Shown here: piece by piece, positions 24,403-34,363 of the stretch
Layout of the letters: every line of letters begins with the position of its first letter
Position numbering within the stretch: the first letter of the stretch is position 1
Assembly: GCA_934096605.1 (NCBI GenBank)
Contig: CAKOMI010000005.1
Location: 1 to 43,531 of the forward strand
Direction of reading: 5' to 3'
Source: an uncultured Bacilli bacterium
GTDB taxonomy: Bacteria; Bacillota_I; Bacilli_A; RF39; UBA660
DNA length: 43,531 bases
Made by a program: the position numbers and the translations under genes
Notes under the pieces: model-generated
Told to the model about the DNA's origin: nothing
The model's input: the letters and a program-made list of their open reading frames with translations, nothing else
Database searches by the model: none

Positions 24403-24696
24403 TTATTTTATGTTTTTAGATTGCATTGTAGAAGCATCATCAACAATCAAAGACATTGATATAAAATATGTCATTGCGTCAATAAATCTTTTCATATCAT
24501 TTATATCTCTACCTTCTTGCTTTCTTATATAGTGTGCTTCATCATTCCCAATCCATTCTGACTTTTCTGCTAAAATTCTAATCTCTTCATTATCGATATA
24601 TGTTTTAATACAATCGGACATCCATGTATTTTTTATAATTTCTTCTTTTTCTGCATTTTTATATATTGCATAATCTTTAACTAAAAATTCTTTTAC
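24403..24696 (-). pseudogene. C-terminal fragment of a DUF4145 protein, fused to an acyltransferase piece
   Basis: The frame ending at 24403 has about 98 residues that look like the C-terminal half of DUF4145 proteins, including the characteristic WIGNDEAHYIRK and the following helices. There is no DUF4145 start. The frame is instead continuous with an acyltransferase membrane segment (MWYMPMIIGTYLGIPF), so two unrelated genes have been joined near 24696. The DUF4145 part alone is therefore a remnant. Confidence 0.72.
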
Positions 24697-25164
24697 TAAT
24701 TTAGCTATAAACGGAATACCTAAATATGTACCAATAATCATAGGCATATACCACATATTCTTAAGCGGTACTTGTTTTAAAAATAATAGTTCTTTTATTA
24801 TAAATTCAAAAGATACTAAGTTATTCTGTTTAGTTATAACAAAAAAGATATTATAAATTATTACCCATATAGAGTTAGCAACAACTAGAGGAATCAGATT
24901 TTTCTTATAAAAGTAAATATATCTTTTTCATCATTTATTTGTTTTTGCAACAAAAGAAAGCCAGATAAAAAAAGAAAAAGTGGTACACCAAGACGGCCCA
25001 TTGTAAAGGAAATGAACATAAAGGATTTAGATATAGTACTTAATCCCCTAGCAAAAGACAAATTAAATTTATAAATAGATTCAACACTATGACAAAAAAC
25101 AACACACAATATCGCAATGGTTCTTGTAATATCTAAATTAATATTTCTATTCTTCTTTTTGGAC
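24697..25164 (-). pseudogene. Truncated, frameshifted acyltransferase-3 (OafA/WecH-like)
   Basis: The N-terminal part (about 24894-25164) encodes NINLDITRTIAILCVVFCHS and further membrane segments of the acyltransferase-3 family, which O-acetylates cell-surface sugars. It reaches a TGA near 24896. A one-base shift around an A run near 24898-24903 restores a frame that continues the same family (NLIPLVVANSIW to NMWYMPMIIGTYL) down to the DUF4145 junction. AAGGAG sits where a start would be expected but an AAG stands at the ATG position. The gene has thus probably lost its start, frame and C-terminus. It was the last gene of the polysaccharide operon. Confidence 0.76.
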
Positions 25165-25170
25165 TCCTTT

Positions 25171-26007
25171 TTAAAAATAATGTGGCAAATGGTTACCAGC
25201 GTCACAATTTATTATTTCACCTGATATACACTTTGAATAATCACTTAAAATAAAGTTAGTTACTTCTGCAATTTCTTCTGGCATCAATATTCTACCTGCT
25301 GCTTTATCAGAATATAAATCATCTGTCTTTTTTATCTTTGTAAGTTCAGAACAAGTGACCCCAGGAGCTATTGCATTAACTCTAATTCCACTTTTATAAA
25401 ATCTTCTAGAAAGTCCCTCAGTCAAACTATTAATAGCTACTTTGGTCAAACCATATGGAATATCATCACACATACTTCCTCGTTCAGAAGATATAAAAAT
25501 AATATTTCCATTTTTTTGCTTAGATTTTTGAAATAATTTTATATATTTTTTTGAAAGAAAATATGAGCTTTTTAAATTAGTATTAAATTGCATATCGTAA
25601 TTTTCTTCTGAAACATCTAAAATATTTTCTTCATGCAATGATATACCAGCATTATTAATTATTCCATCTAATTTGTTATATTTTGAAAAAATATTTTCTA
25701 ATACTTTTTCTGATTCATGGACATCTGTTACATCAATTTTAACATATTCGCAATTATCTCCTAGTTCGTTCTTTGCTTTTATTAATTTTTCTTCATTACG
25801 GCCACCTATTATTACAAAAGCACCACTATTAATTAATGATTTAGCAATTTCAAAGCCCAAGCCTGATCCTCCACCTGTAATAAAATAATTTTTGCCTTCA
25901 TGTATTTTATTACTTGAATTAACACATATATTTGAATAAACAATTGGTTGTTTATTTTCATAAAGTACAAACTTTATTAACCTTTTAACGTATTTTTTTA
26001 ATGACAT
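25171..26007 (-). CDS. SDR-family oxidoreductase in the polysaccharide locus
   Basis: A 278-residue short-chain dehydrogenase with an extra N-terminal segment of about 38 residues before the fold. It has TGGGSGLG (about 44-51), NNAGIS, the catalytic Ser in ISSERG, and Y-x3-K in YGLTK, ending in the usual GEIINCDAG. SDRs with such N-terminal extensions occur in capsule loci, where they reduce a keto-sugar or a polyol precursor. It follows the TPP enzyme by six bases, so the two probably act in sequence: one makes a keto or aldehyde product and the other reduces it. Substrate unknown. Confidence 0.88.
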   Translation of the reverse strand: MSLKKYVKRLIKFVLYENKQPIVYSNICVNSSNKIHEGKNYFITGGGSGLGFEIAKSLINSGAFVIIGGRNEEKLIKAKNELGDNCEYVKIDVTDVHESEKVLENIFSKYNKLDGIINNAGISLHEENILDVSEENYDMQFNTNLKSSYFLSKKYIKLFQKSKQKNGNIIFISSERGSMCDDIPYGLTKVAINSLTEGLSRRFYKSGIRVNAIAPGVTCSELTKIKKTDDLYSDKAAGRILMPEEIAEVTNFILSDYSKCISGEIINCDAGNHLPHYF

Positions 26008-26013
26008 ATAAAA

Positions 26014-27759
26014 TCACCTCTTAATAATTTTTTTTATTTTACTTTTTGATTCTTCAGATAAATTATTTTTAATTTGTTTTTTTAATTTGCCTTTAAAAGT
26101 AGATTTCAAATTTCTAATCATTGAAAGAGCCTCACTTTCATCAGAAGAATTTGTAAATACTTCGAAAACTACCGGTTTAGCGTAAATTTTATCTGAACAA
26201 AAGTAATCCAAGTTATCAGTAAACTCACTCTTTGTTTTAGCTGATAGATATTCAAACCCTAAATTCTCCACAAAATTTTTAACTAAATTTTCTGATTTAT
26301 TGCCAAAATGTCCATCTGCTGCAATATATGGAGAAACACTATCCTGACCGATAACATGAGCAGGATGGCTATAATTATGAAATTCAGTTCCACATCCGTT
26401 GTTAACAAGAAGAATTCTTAAATTTGAATTTATATGTCGATTACCAAGAGAATTTAAATCGTAAAAGAAAGCCAAGTCTCCCACTACTCCAAAATAATTT
26501 TTATTTGTGTTGCATAATGAAGCTCCAATTAATGTTGAAAGTATGCCATCTATTCCAAATCCACCAGTATTACAATATACATTAAATCTTTTATTACTAT
26601 TAAAATAGTTCCATGACCTTAAAGTATTTAATATTGCCAAGTGAACTACAGAATCATCCGGTAATTTATTTATCAGATTTTTAGAAATATATAAATTAGA
26701 AAAAGGTAAATCAAGTTCATTTGCAAGATTAGAAAATGAAATAATTTCATTATTTAATTCATCAAATAACGTATTATCTTTTTTTTGGTAATTTTCATTG
26801 TTACATTTTCTGAAAAAATCAAATTCAGCCATTTCAAAAACATTTTTTAATTTTTTAAAAGTATCCACAACTAATCCATCAGGATTTACTCTCCAAACAG
26901 AAACAGGATCTAATTTCATATATGCACCAGAGGTATTACCAATATGAATTAATAAATCAAAATTATTAGGCATATCAATACTTTCTTGATCACATAAAAT
27001 ATTAAATTGTATTTTATATTTGCCATAATAATTACTAGTGTAATCACAAATTACTACGGCATTATAATTGGAGCAAAAAGTTTCTATTTCACTTTGTAAT
27101 TCGTTATTAATAATTGCGTGATTTCCTATAAAAATGGCTATTTTTTTATAATCATTCAAATCAGGAAAATCATCATATAATTTATACTTTCTTATAACTC
27201 TAAATTTTGGTAACTCCTCAACATCAAATATTTTTGTAACCTCTGTTCCTAAATTAATATGAACAGGTCCAGGATTATTAGATTTCAATTGCAAAAAAGC
27301 TTTATTGATTTCTAAATTATCATACCATAAATCATCTGGTTGTTTTATTGGAGGAATATAAGTACTATATTTATACGTATCATTTAACTCATTTCGTCTA
27401 TCAATCATTTGGGGAATATTATTTCCAATATTACCCAAATGAGGCGTGCATGTAATTGTTATTATTGGCAATTTCTTATAAAATGCCTCAGTCAAACCAG
27501 GCATATAATTTCTTGATGCTGTTGCTCCTGTACATGTTAAAACGACAGGTTCATTCGATTCAGCTGCCATTCCACAAGCCATATAGCAGGCTGATCTTTC
27601 GTCAACACAAGAATATAGTTCAAAGAAATCATCTTGTTGTATGCTTGTCACAAAAGACATATTCATTGTTCCTGGATTAACAATAACTTTTTTTATGCCA
27701 TTTTCTTTTAATAAGTATAATAGCATTTGTATATTCTTTTCATTTGTATATTTTTTCAT
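26014..27759 (-). CDS. MenD-like thiamine-diphosphate-dependent enzyme
   Basis: A 581-residue protein of the three-domain acetolactate synthase/MenD fold. The N-terminal PYR domain has the proton-relay Glu in CVDERSA (about 53) and GMAAESNEPVVLTCTGA. The C-terminal PP domain has the diphosphate-Mg motif starting VVGDLAFF and ending NNG about 30 residues later. Other menaquinone genes are absent and the gene lies in a polysaccharide operon, so MenD function is unlikely. A role making an unusual branched or deoxy-sugar or a linked acid is inferred. The start codon follows the wzx stop directly. Homologues of this type are known in capsule loci, mostly without assigned reaction. Confidence 0.83.
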   Translation of the reverse strand: MKKYTNEKNIQMLLYLLKENGIKKVIVNPGTMNMSFVTSIQQDDFFELYSCVDERSACYMACGMAAESNEPVVLTCTGATASRNYMPGLTEAFYKKLPIITITCTPHLGNIGNNIPQMIDRRNELNDTYKYSTYIPPIKQPDDLWYDNLEINKAFLQLKSNNPGPVHINLGTEVTKIFDVEELPKFRVIRKYKLYDDFPDLNDYKKIAIFIGNHAIINNELQSEIETFCSNYNAVVICDYTSNYYGKYKIQFNILCDQESIDMPNNFDLLIHIGNTSGAYMKLDPVSVWRVNPDGLVVDTFKKLKNVFEMAEFDFFRKCNNENYQKKDNTLFDELNNEIISFSNLANELDLPFSNLYISKNLINKLPDDSVVHLAILNTLRSWNYFNSNKRFNVYCNTGGFGIDGILSTLIGASLCNTNKNYFGVVGDLAFFYDLNSLGNRHINSNLRILLVNNGCGTEFHNYSHPAHVIGQDSVSPYIAADGHFGNKSENLVKNFVENLGFEYLSAKTKSEFTDNLDYFCSDKIYAKPVVFEVFTNSSDESEALSMIRNLKSTFKGKLKKQIKNNLSEESKSKIKKIIKR

Positions 27760-29172
27760 TTAAATTTTCCTCTTTCTATTACTTAAAACTTTTTTTACAA
27801 AAAATAATGAATTTTTATTATATAAAATAAAGATCAAAGTACAAACAATTAAACTAATGATATTTAATATGAAATTATTATAATAATAAATACAATTTAT
27901 TACAATAAGTATTAATAGACTAACATTAATGGTTTTCTTATTCAATTTAATATTTAAATAATGTTTCTTAACATCTATATATCTATAAACGCAAATAATC
28001 ATATATGATGCGAGCGTTGACAAAACAGCAGCATATAAACCAATAAATTTTATTAATCCTAAATGTATTATTATGTTGGCTATTGCAGCAGCAATTGATG
28101 TCTTTGCAATTGATTTTGTGTTTTTCTTAGCAGCATATACCGCCGCAATAAGCCCCTGAACGACATTAAATAATGCTGATATTAATAAGATTGGTATCAA
28201 ATAATAACCTTCTTCAAATTTTTCGTTTATTAATAAATGGAAAATAAAAGGCATCGCTGATATCAAAATTATTGAGATTGAAATGAAAAATTTTAGTATT
28301 TCATTAAACATTTTATTAAAATATTCCTCGATATCAGAATCGTTTATATGTAAAGATATTGATTCCATCCAGCTTCTATCAAAAACATTATATAGTATTG
28401 TATACATGCTTGAAATTTTAGTTGATGCTGCTAAAATACCATTTGCAGAAAGACCTAAAAAAAACGAAACAATTACTCTATCTGATGAGCTAAAAATCCA
28501 CCAAGAAAGTGCATTCGGAACTAATGGAATTGAATATTTTAACATTTTTTTTATGTCTTTATTTGAAATTTTATCAATTTTTATATATTTTGATAAATGC
28601 AAAGAAATAAATAAATATATTGCACAAATAATTTGCCCGATAATTTGACCAATCAAAAGCCCACTAACTCTTAAATTAAATATTAACAAGAAAATAACAT
28701 TAAACATAACAGTCACAAATGCATTTATAAAACTTCCTTTTGCAAATAGTTTATTATCCCCTACACCACGTGCTATTTGGAGAAAAAGGGATGATATTAT
28801 TGACGTAATAATGCTTAATAATAAATAATATTTATAATTAAATTTAACAAATGCTGAAATCAAAAGAAATACAGCCGAGCATATAATGCTTTGTATAATA
28901 ACACAATACAATGAACTTGATATTATAAATTTTTTCTTTTCATCATCATTTCTGCAATCAATCAACTCTCTAAAAGTAGCTTGTTCAATTTGAAAAGAAA
29001 CAACAGGAAATAATAAGGAAGCTAATGTTACAATTAAATCATACGTGCCATATTCTTCGGTATTCAAAATACCAGTATATAAAGGTAATAATAAAAAAGT
29101 TATCATTTTTGTACATATAGTCCCAATTAAAATTATTAATGTGTTTTTTGCTAATTCATTTGTTTTTTCCAT
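27760..29172 (-). CDS. wzx: Wzx-type polysaccharide flippase
   Basis: A 470-residue membrane protein with about 14 hydrophobic segments, of the MOP/PST family. The N-terminal NTLIILIGTICTKMITF and FPVVSFQIEQATFRE are typical. It flips the undecaprenyl-diphosphate-linked repeat unit to the outer leaflet. It sits downstream of a Wzy-like polymerase and a pyruvyl transferase, which is the expected company. The gene symbol is by role and not by orthology. Confidence 0.9.
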   Translation of the reverse strand: MEKTNELAKNTLIILIGTICTKMITFLLLPLYTGILNTEEYGTYDLIVTLASLLFPVVSFQIEQATFRELIDCRNDDEKKKFIISSSLYCVIIQSIICSAVFLLISAFVKFNYKYYLLLSIITSIISSLFLQIARGVGDNKLFAKGSFINAFVTVMFNVIFLLIFNLRVSGLLIGQIIGQIICAIYLFISLHLSKYIKIDKISNKDIKKMLKYSIPLVPNALSWWIFSSSDRVIVSFFLGLSANGILAASTKISSMYTILYNVFDRSWMESISLHINDSDIEEYFNKMFNEILKFFISISIILISAMPFIFHLLINEKFEEGYYLIPILLISALFNVVQGLIAAVYAAKKNTKSIAKTSIAAAIANIIIHLGLIKFIGLYAAVLSTLASYMIICVYRYIDVKKHYLNIKLNKKTINVSLLILIVINCIYYYNNFILNIISLIVCTLIFILYNKNSLFFVKKVLSNRKRKI

Positions 29173-29193
29173 CTCAATAATCCTTTCACTTAA

Positions 29194-30291
29194 TTATTTT
29201 ATTGCTTCTTTTATCCAATTTTGTGATTCTTTCCTTTTTTTACCCAATGAATCATTAACTTTTTTCCAATCAGTGGTAGTATTTAATATTCTTTCTATAT
29301 CATCCTCACATTTAACTATTCTGGAATTTAAACTAATTTCATTTAATAATGTTAATAATCTGTCTGGATATGAGCTTAATATAACAAATAAGCTTTTATT
29401 AAATATTGTAGAAAGGGCCGTTCCATGAAAGCTTGTTGTAACAACATACTCAGAATAATATAACAAATTTAAAAATTCCAATGGTCCTGCTTTATACCAT
29501 CTTTCTTTCTTTACTTTAAATTCACAAGATAACTTTTTTTTATCAAAAAACACAATTTTTAACCCTGTCAATTTTGAAATTTTATCAACTGATTTATTAA
29601 ATAACTCATTGGCGTTTCCGACGGAATAAACAAAAATATATTTATCTTCTATTATTCTTTTATCATCTATAATCTTTTTCCAATCCTTTACATCAAGTAA
29701 TAATGTTGGATCCAAAACCACTTCAGAACACAAATTACTATTTGAATTTATAAAATCACATAATCCCTTTTCTCTTACTGATATATTATCAAAACTTTTA
29801 ATACTTTCAAAAAAATCATTTTGAAAGTTTTTTAATGTTGATATATCACCACAACTTGCAGCATATGATATCTTTTTATAATATTTATTTTTTAAATTTA
29901 AAAAATAAACATCGTCAATTCTACCTGCTATAATAGGATTCCAAACCTGGTCTGAACCAGTTATAAATATTGAATCAGCATCATAATTAAGCTCCTCTAA
30001 ACAATCAATTTTTTTAGTAAATTGAATACCTTTTCTAAAATTATTAAAATTTTTACACCTTTTTAATGCATCACTATAATTTAATATGTCAATAACTAAA
30101 TGATAAGCAGATTTTATTGGATTTTTATCAATCTTTCTAATTATTTTATATTGTTCTGCTAAAAGTTCATTATTATAATTAATTACATAAGTATCATTAA
30201 AATCTTTTAAAAAGTTGCTTAATGCATAACATTGTAGCATGGCCCCATAATTATCAGCATTTTGAAACGTTGTTATATAATTTTTTTTCAT
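29194..30291 (-). CDS. Polysaccharide pyruvyl transferase family protein
   Basis: A 365-residue protein with the family N-terminus YITTFQNADNYGAMLQCYAL, the middle SIFITGSDQVWNP, and the C-terminal TTSFHGTALSTIFNK. The family adds pyruvate ketals from PEP to sugars of capsules, teichoic acids or secondary cell-wall polymers (CsaB is the model). The gene overlaps the end of the Wzy-like gene by 38 bases. Pyruvylation would make the glycan acidic. Confidence 0.9.
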   Translation of the reverse strand: MKKNYITTFQNADNYGAMLQCYALSNFLKDFNDTYVINYNNELLAEQYKIIRKIDKNPIKSAYHLVIDILNYSDALKRCKNFNNFRKGIQFTKKIDCLEELNYDADSIFITGSDQVWNPIIAGRIDDVYFLNLKNKYYKKISYAASCGDISTLKNFQNDFFESIKSFDNISVREKGLCDFINSNSNLCSEVVLDPTLLLDVKDWKKIIDDKRIIEDKYIFVYSVGNANELFNKSVDKISKLTGLKIVFFDKKKLSCEFKVKKERWYKAGPLEFLNLLYYSEYVVTTSFHGTALSTIFNKSLFVILSSYPDRLLTLLNEISLNSRIVKCEDDIERILNTTTDWKKVNDSLGKKRKESQNWIKEAIK

Positions 30292-31567
30292 TTAAATCAC
30301 TATCCTTTTCATTAACATCATTGCTCAATTTAGAAAAAATAATAACAATGGGAAGGCAATTGAATAACCATGTATAATCCCCTAATCTCATTCCTTGGCT
30401 AATAAACAACATCATGTAAAACATATTTATATAGTCTTTCTTCTTATAACACTTAATAACATAAAAAATCATAAGAATATAAGCAAATATACCTAATATT
30501 CCAAATTCAGACAATAGCCTTATAAAAATTGATGCAGCATCACTATAATTTAAATATTTTTGGTAATGAGACTTATATATAACATCAATATATTTATAAT
30601 AATAAAATTCGTGAGTAAAAATGCCAGTTCCAAATATATATCCATCTTCTATTTTATTTTTAGCAATTAAATAATTTGACTTTAAAGCAAAAGTCGTTTC
30701 ATTTTGCTCATATACAGAATTAGAGTTATTAGAGAAAAAATTTTGAATTTTATTGCATCCATTCATTATCAATGATGATTTAAAAGCAACTAATAGTACA
30801 ATACATACCAAACTAACAAATATAGCTATAAATTTACTAATAGATATTTTTCTTACTTTTGGCTTATTTGTGCATTTGTTATAAAAAAATATATATACTA
30901 AAAAAATTAATAAAGATAAATACGTTACTACAGAACCAGTTAAAAAAGTAAAAAGCAATATAAATATCAAAGCTATAAAATATTTTTCATTATATTTTCT
31001 ACTATATAAATAACTTGCAAATATTCCTGAGCCTAATATTGTACACAAATGTGCTGGCTCATCATAAATAGAATAAAACCTACCTTCTGCTAAATATCCA
31101 TAATAGTTAGGAATAATACCAAACCATTGGAAATCATACAAAAAATTTATAGAAAGTTTGTAGCCAATAATTTGAACAAAACCAATGGTTGAAATTAAAA
31201 TCGATGATATTAATATAATTTTTAGTAATTTATTAAACAATTCCTCCTTAGAGTTAAAGAGGCCGATATATAACTTAAAAGAGAATATTTCAATAATATA
31301 AAAAACCATTGGAACAAAAAGTCTATTATTATAAGACACAATTATTGAATACAAATATATAAATGACAATAAAATCAAAAGTTTTTTATTTACCAAATTT
31401 TTAATTTTTCTATTCTCTTTGATATATTTAATTATAAGAAAAATGAATAAGGTAACAATAATATACTTATAAAAAGGTGAAGGAAAAACTTTTAAATGCT
31501 TCGACCCCTGGAATAAAATAATTAAAATAATTATGAAATCAAAAAAATTGATTTTGTTTTTTTTCAT
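30254..31567 (-). CDS. wzy: Wzy-like O-antigen/capsule polymerase
   Basis: A 437-residue membrane protein with about 11-12 hydrophobic segments and a large outer loop around 275-345 that contains YDEPAHL-like and GTGIFTHEFYY segments. Sequence conservation in this family is low, and the assignment rests on topology, size and location between transferases and flippase. It should join repeat units on the outer face of the membrane. GAGGAGG lies before the ATG. Confidence 0.82.
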   Translation of the reverse strand: MKKNKINFFDFIIILIILFQGSKHLKVFPSPFYKYIIVTLFIFLIIKYIKENRKIKNLVNKKLLILLSFIYLYSIIVSYNNRLFVPMVFYIIEIFSFKLYIGLFNSKEELFNKLLKIILISSILISTIGFVQIIGYKLSINFLYDFQWFGIIPNYYGYLAEGRFYSIYDEPAHLCTILGSGIFASYLYSRKYNEKYFIALIFILLFTFLTGSVVTYLSLLIFLVYIFFYNKCTNKPKVRKISISKFIAIFVSLVCIVLLVAFKSSLIMNGCNKIQNFFSNNSNSVYEQNETTFALKSNYLIAKNKIEDGYIFGTGIFTHEFYYYKYIDVIYKSHYQKYLNYSDAASIFIRLLSEFGILGIFAYILMIFYVIKCYKKKDYINMFYMMLFISQGMRLGDYTWLFNCLPIVIIFSKLSNDVNEKDSDLNEKKLYNNVSKC

Positions 31568-31591
31568 ATTTTCCTCCTCTCAATTAACAAC

Positions 31592-32596
31592 TTATATTGA
31601 TTTTTTTAATAATAAATAACCTTTTTTCATTAACATATATATAAAAATCAACTTATGTTTTAGTAATATAGTTTCAATTCTATAATGCATTGGTATTTTT
31701 TTAAAATTTACGTTAGTTAATGAATTTTTAAAAATTTCAATGTTTAAAGTACTAAGAAACTCTTTTTTATAATTTCGATATTTCTTTTTATATTTTCTAT
31801 TATAAAAATATAAAACTTCACATTCAGTTATAGTAGTTAGACACTTAATATAAAAATATTCATCATACTTACTATCATAAAGAGCCTCTAATGCGTCAAC
31901 ATATATATCAACGGCATTTTCTTTATATTTATGACATATTGAATTTGGATTTTGAATATAGTAGTATCCTAATGCATTTTCATATCTAATATTATTAGAT
32001 TTTTCAAATAATAATTTACAGAAAATTGCATCCTCAAATCTGAATATTCCTTCAGGAAAATAAATATTATTAGATTTCAAAAAAGATTTTTTTATAACTT
32101 TTCCACAGACACCATCAAATCCAAAAAAATCATTATATTTCGAAAATTTATTATATATTGCTTGCATGAATCCAATTTTATCGTTATCTGATAAATCAAA
32201 AGATTCGAAATCATTATTAACAAGAACATTTCCATTAGTTGAAATTTTTTGAGTTTTAAATAAAACAACATCGTACTTTTGAAAATCAGTTATTTTATTG
32301 ATTTTTTCAATAATATCGTTTTTTAATAAATCGTCCGAATCGCAAAACAAAATATAATCTCCAGTTGACTTATTAATCCCAAAATTTCTTGCACATCCAG
32401 GGCCTTTATTTCCTTGCTTAAACAACTTTACTCTTTCATCTTTAATATTATTTAAAATTTCAAGTGAATTATCAGTAGAACCATCATCAACTACAATTAA
32501 TTCGACATTTTTATAGGACTGGTTTAAAACACTGTCAACAGAGTCAATTAATGTTTTGCTCGAATTGTAACATGGCATAATAATTGAAAATTTCAT
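31592..32596 (-). CDS. Family 2 glycosyltransferase
   Basis: A 334-residue GT-A enzyme. FSIIMPCYNSSKTLIDSVDS at the N-terminus, ELIVVDDGSTDNS, GPGCARNFGI and the metal-binding DSDD (about 88-91) are clear. The C-terminal third is basic and aromatic, typical of membrane-associated GT2 enzymes that extend lipid-linked glycans. The sugar donor cannot be inferred. Confidence 0.92.
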   Translation of the reverse strand: MKFSIIMPCYNSSKTLIDSVDSVLNQSYKNVELIVVDDGSTDNSLEILNNIKDERVKLFKQGNKGPGCARNFGINKSTGDYILFCDSDDLLKNDIIEKINKITDFQKYDVVLFKTQKISTNGNVLVNNDFESFDLSDNDKIGFMQAIYNKFSKYNDFFGFDGVCGKVIKKSFLKSNNIYFPEGIFRFEDAIFCKLLFEKSNNIRYENALGYYYIQNPNSICHKYKENAVDIYVDALEALYDSKYDEYFYIKCLTTITECEVLYFYNRKYKKKYRNYKKEFLSTLNIEIFKNSLTNVNFKKIPMHYRIETILLKHKLIFIYMLMKKGYLLLKKSI

Positions 32597-32601
32597 ATAA
32601 T

Positions 32602-33501
32602 TTACACCTTTTCTATTTCTGGATAGAATTTTTTCCCTTCTTTTACAGCATCATTAATTATTTTAATTCTAATTTTTTTATCTTTTTTATCTGATTTTAA
32701 TATTCTAGCCTTATGTAATAGTAGTCTTATTTCTAACAAAATTTTTCCTTTTATTCCTTCACCTCTATATAAAACGCAATCGTTTCTATAAAGATATTTA
32801 AATCTATCAAGTCTATCTTCATCAACTGAAGCAATACTAGCCCCAATATTTTCTTTACACTTATGAGTTACAATACTAGAAGAAATAAAATAGCACTTTT
32901 CGTTTCTTGATATTCTTCTTGAATATTCCCAATCATCCGACCAAATAAAAAAGTCTTTAATTGGTAATCCATATTTTTTTACTGTTGATGATTTCACAAA
33001 AAATGAAACAAAAGAACCCAATGCAATTTCTTGATAATTAGTGTCAAAATCTTTTAACCACGTTGAAAAAGTTTTCTTTTGTTTATTCATCAAACAAATT
33101 GAATTATCTTCCCATAAAACTTTACTTGATAAAAATCCATATTTACCATTTAATTTCTCATCAGCCTTTAGGAATTCTGTAAGAGTATCTTTATGGGCAA
33201 TACAATCATCATCCATTATCCACATAAAATCACAGCCTAACTTATATGCTTCTTTCATTCCATAGTTAAATCCACCGGCTCCCCCTAAATTAGAACCTGT
33301 ATTTTTATATATAATTTTATTCCCATCAACAAATTCTTTTATATAATCGTATGTACCATCCGTACTAGCATTGTCTATTATTAACGTAATACAATTATCA
33401 TAATCTTGATTTAATATTGCTTCTATGCTTTCTTTTAATAGTTTTTTTCTGTTATAAGTAACAATTACCGCTATAACCTTTTTATTAGAAACTTTTTCCA
33501 T
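32602..33501 (-). CDS. Family 2 glycosyltransferase, GlfT-like (possible galactofuranosyltransferase)
   Basis: About 299 residues. VIAVIVTYNRKKLLKESIEA, TLIIDNASTDGT, GGAGGFNYG and the metal-binding MDDDC are the landmarks; GGAGGF and DDDC occur in GT2 enzymes that use UDP-galactofuranose. With glf in the same locus a Galf donor is a good inference, not proven. I chose the ATG at 33501, six bases after GGGTG, over a GTG at 33510. The gene overlaps the DUF4422 gene by 17 bases. Confidence 0.87.
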   Translation of the reverse strand: MEKVSNKKVIAVIVTYNRKKLLKESIEAILNQDYDNCITLIIDNASTDGTYDYIKEFVDGNKIIYKNTGSNLGGAGGFNYGMKEAYKLGCDFMWIMDDDCIAHKDTLTEFLKADEKLNGKYGFLSSKVLWEDNSICLMNKQKKTFSTWLKDFDTNYQEIALGSFVSFFVKSSTVKKYGLPIKDFFIWSDDWEYSRRISRNEKCYFISSSIVTHKCKENIGASIASVDEDRLDRFKYLYRNDCVLYRGEGIKGKILLEIRLLLHKARILKSDKKDKKIRIKIINDAVKEGKKFYPEIEKV

Positions 33502-34276
33502 ACTTTTCACCCAAAAACTTTGCTTTTAAAAAACTCTTTCCCTTTTTAAACCAATTAATATTTTCCATATCCATAACTTTAACTTCTTTATAAGTTATAT
33601 TATTAGTTATTATATAAACATCAAGTAATAACTCACTAATACGACCATAAAATCTTTTATGAAAGCTATCATATTTATCACTATCAATAGTTTTTTCTAA
33701 TTCAAATAAAATATCAAATAGCCAAGTACAATAGTCATTCAATATTTCTTTTTTCATAATAAACATATTAAACATATGTGCACTAGTTCTCTTTTTCAAG
33801 TTATCAAACTCTTTTAGATATTCCGGATATCTTTCTTCTATAATCTTTCTTGTTTCATCAAGTGGTTCAACATACATTGTATGTTTGTAATGATTATATA
33901 AATTTTCAATATAATATTTTCTTTTTTTAGGTAATATAACCTCAGTATTTTTTAGTAAGTCATTAATTTCACTACCAGATAAAACCAAAGCAAATTTTTT
34001 AGTTGAATCTTTAGGAGTATGTTTATGTAAAGTAAAATATCTTCTATAATGCACTAAACCAATATAATCAGAATCTAGATTCTTCCATGCCCAGTAAAGT
34101 CCTGTTAATTCACAAAAATAAGGATTTTTTTGTGATATATTATCACCAGTTGAATCTTTTTGATAGCCAAAATCGGTATCACAAAGTCCCCCCCCTACAT
34201 GAACTGGCAAATATACGTTATCACTTGGCATAAGGTATTTTTTATGGGTTGCTACAATTACATTAACGTCTTTCAC
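33485..34276 (-). CDS. DUF4422-family glycosyltransferase
   Basis: A 263-residue soluble protein with the DUF4422 pattern: IVATHKKY at the N-terminus, VGGGL near 28, WAWKN and GLVHYRRYF (about 75-83), and KKRKYYIENLYNHY. DUF4422 proteins are capsule-locus transferases, often adding the second sugar after the initiating phosphoglycosyl transferase. It is the first gene after its own promoter and a terminator that separate it from the initiating transferase. Confidence 0.88.
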   Translation of the reverse strand: MKDVNVIVATHKKYLMPSDNVYLPVHVGGGLCDTDFGYQKDSTGDNISQKNPYFCELTGLYWAWKNLDSDYIGLVHYRRYFTLHKHTPKDSTKKFALVLSGSEINDLLKNTEVILPKKRKYYIENLYNHYKHTMYVEPLDETRKIIEERYPEYLKEFDNLKKRTSAHMFNMFIMKKEILNDYCTWLFDILFELEKTIDSDKYDSFHKRFYGRISELLLDVYIITNNITYKEVKVMDMENINWFKKGKSFLKAKFLGEKYGKSF

Positions 34277-34301
34277 ACTTTCACTTCCTTAATATAACTA
34301 A

Positions 34302-34330
34302 AGTATACCCTATAACGTTCTTTATGTCTA
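34302..34330 (-). promoter_or_regulatory. Internal promoter of the polysaccharide operon
   Basis: TAGACA (34325-34330), 17 bases, TATACT (34302-34307) on the minus strand, 26 bases before the DUF4422 gene. The inverted repeat CTACT-AAA-AGTAG (34328-34340) overlaps the -35 and may be an operator. Confidence 0.72.
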
Positions 34331-34363
34331 CTAAAAGTAGTATTTTGTTGGTCTTAGACATGA

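Noticed and set aside
26014..27759. Menaquinone synthesis enzyme MenD
   Set aside because: No other men gene is nearby, and the context is a polysaccharide operon; only the fold is MenD-like.
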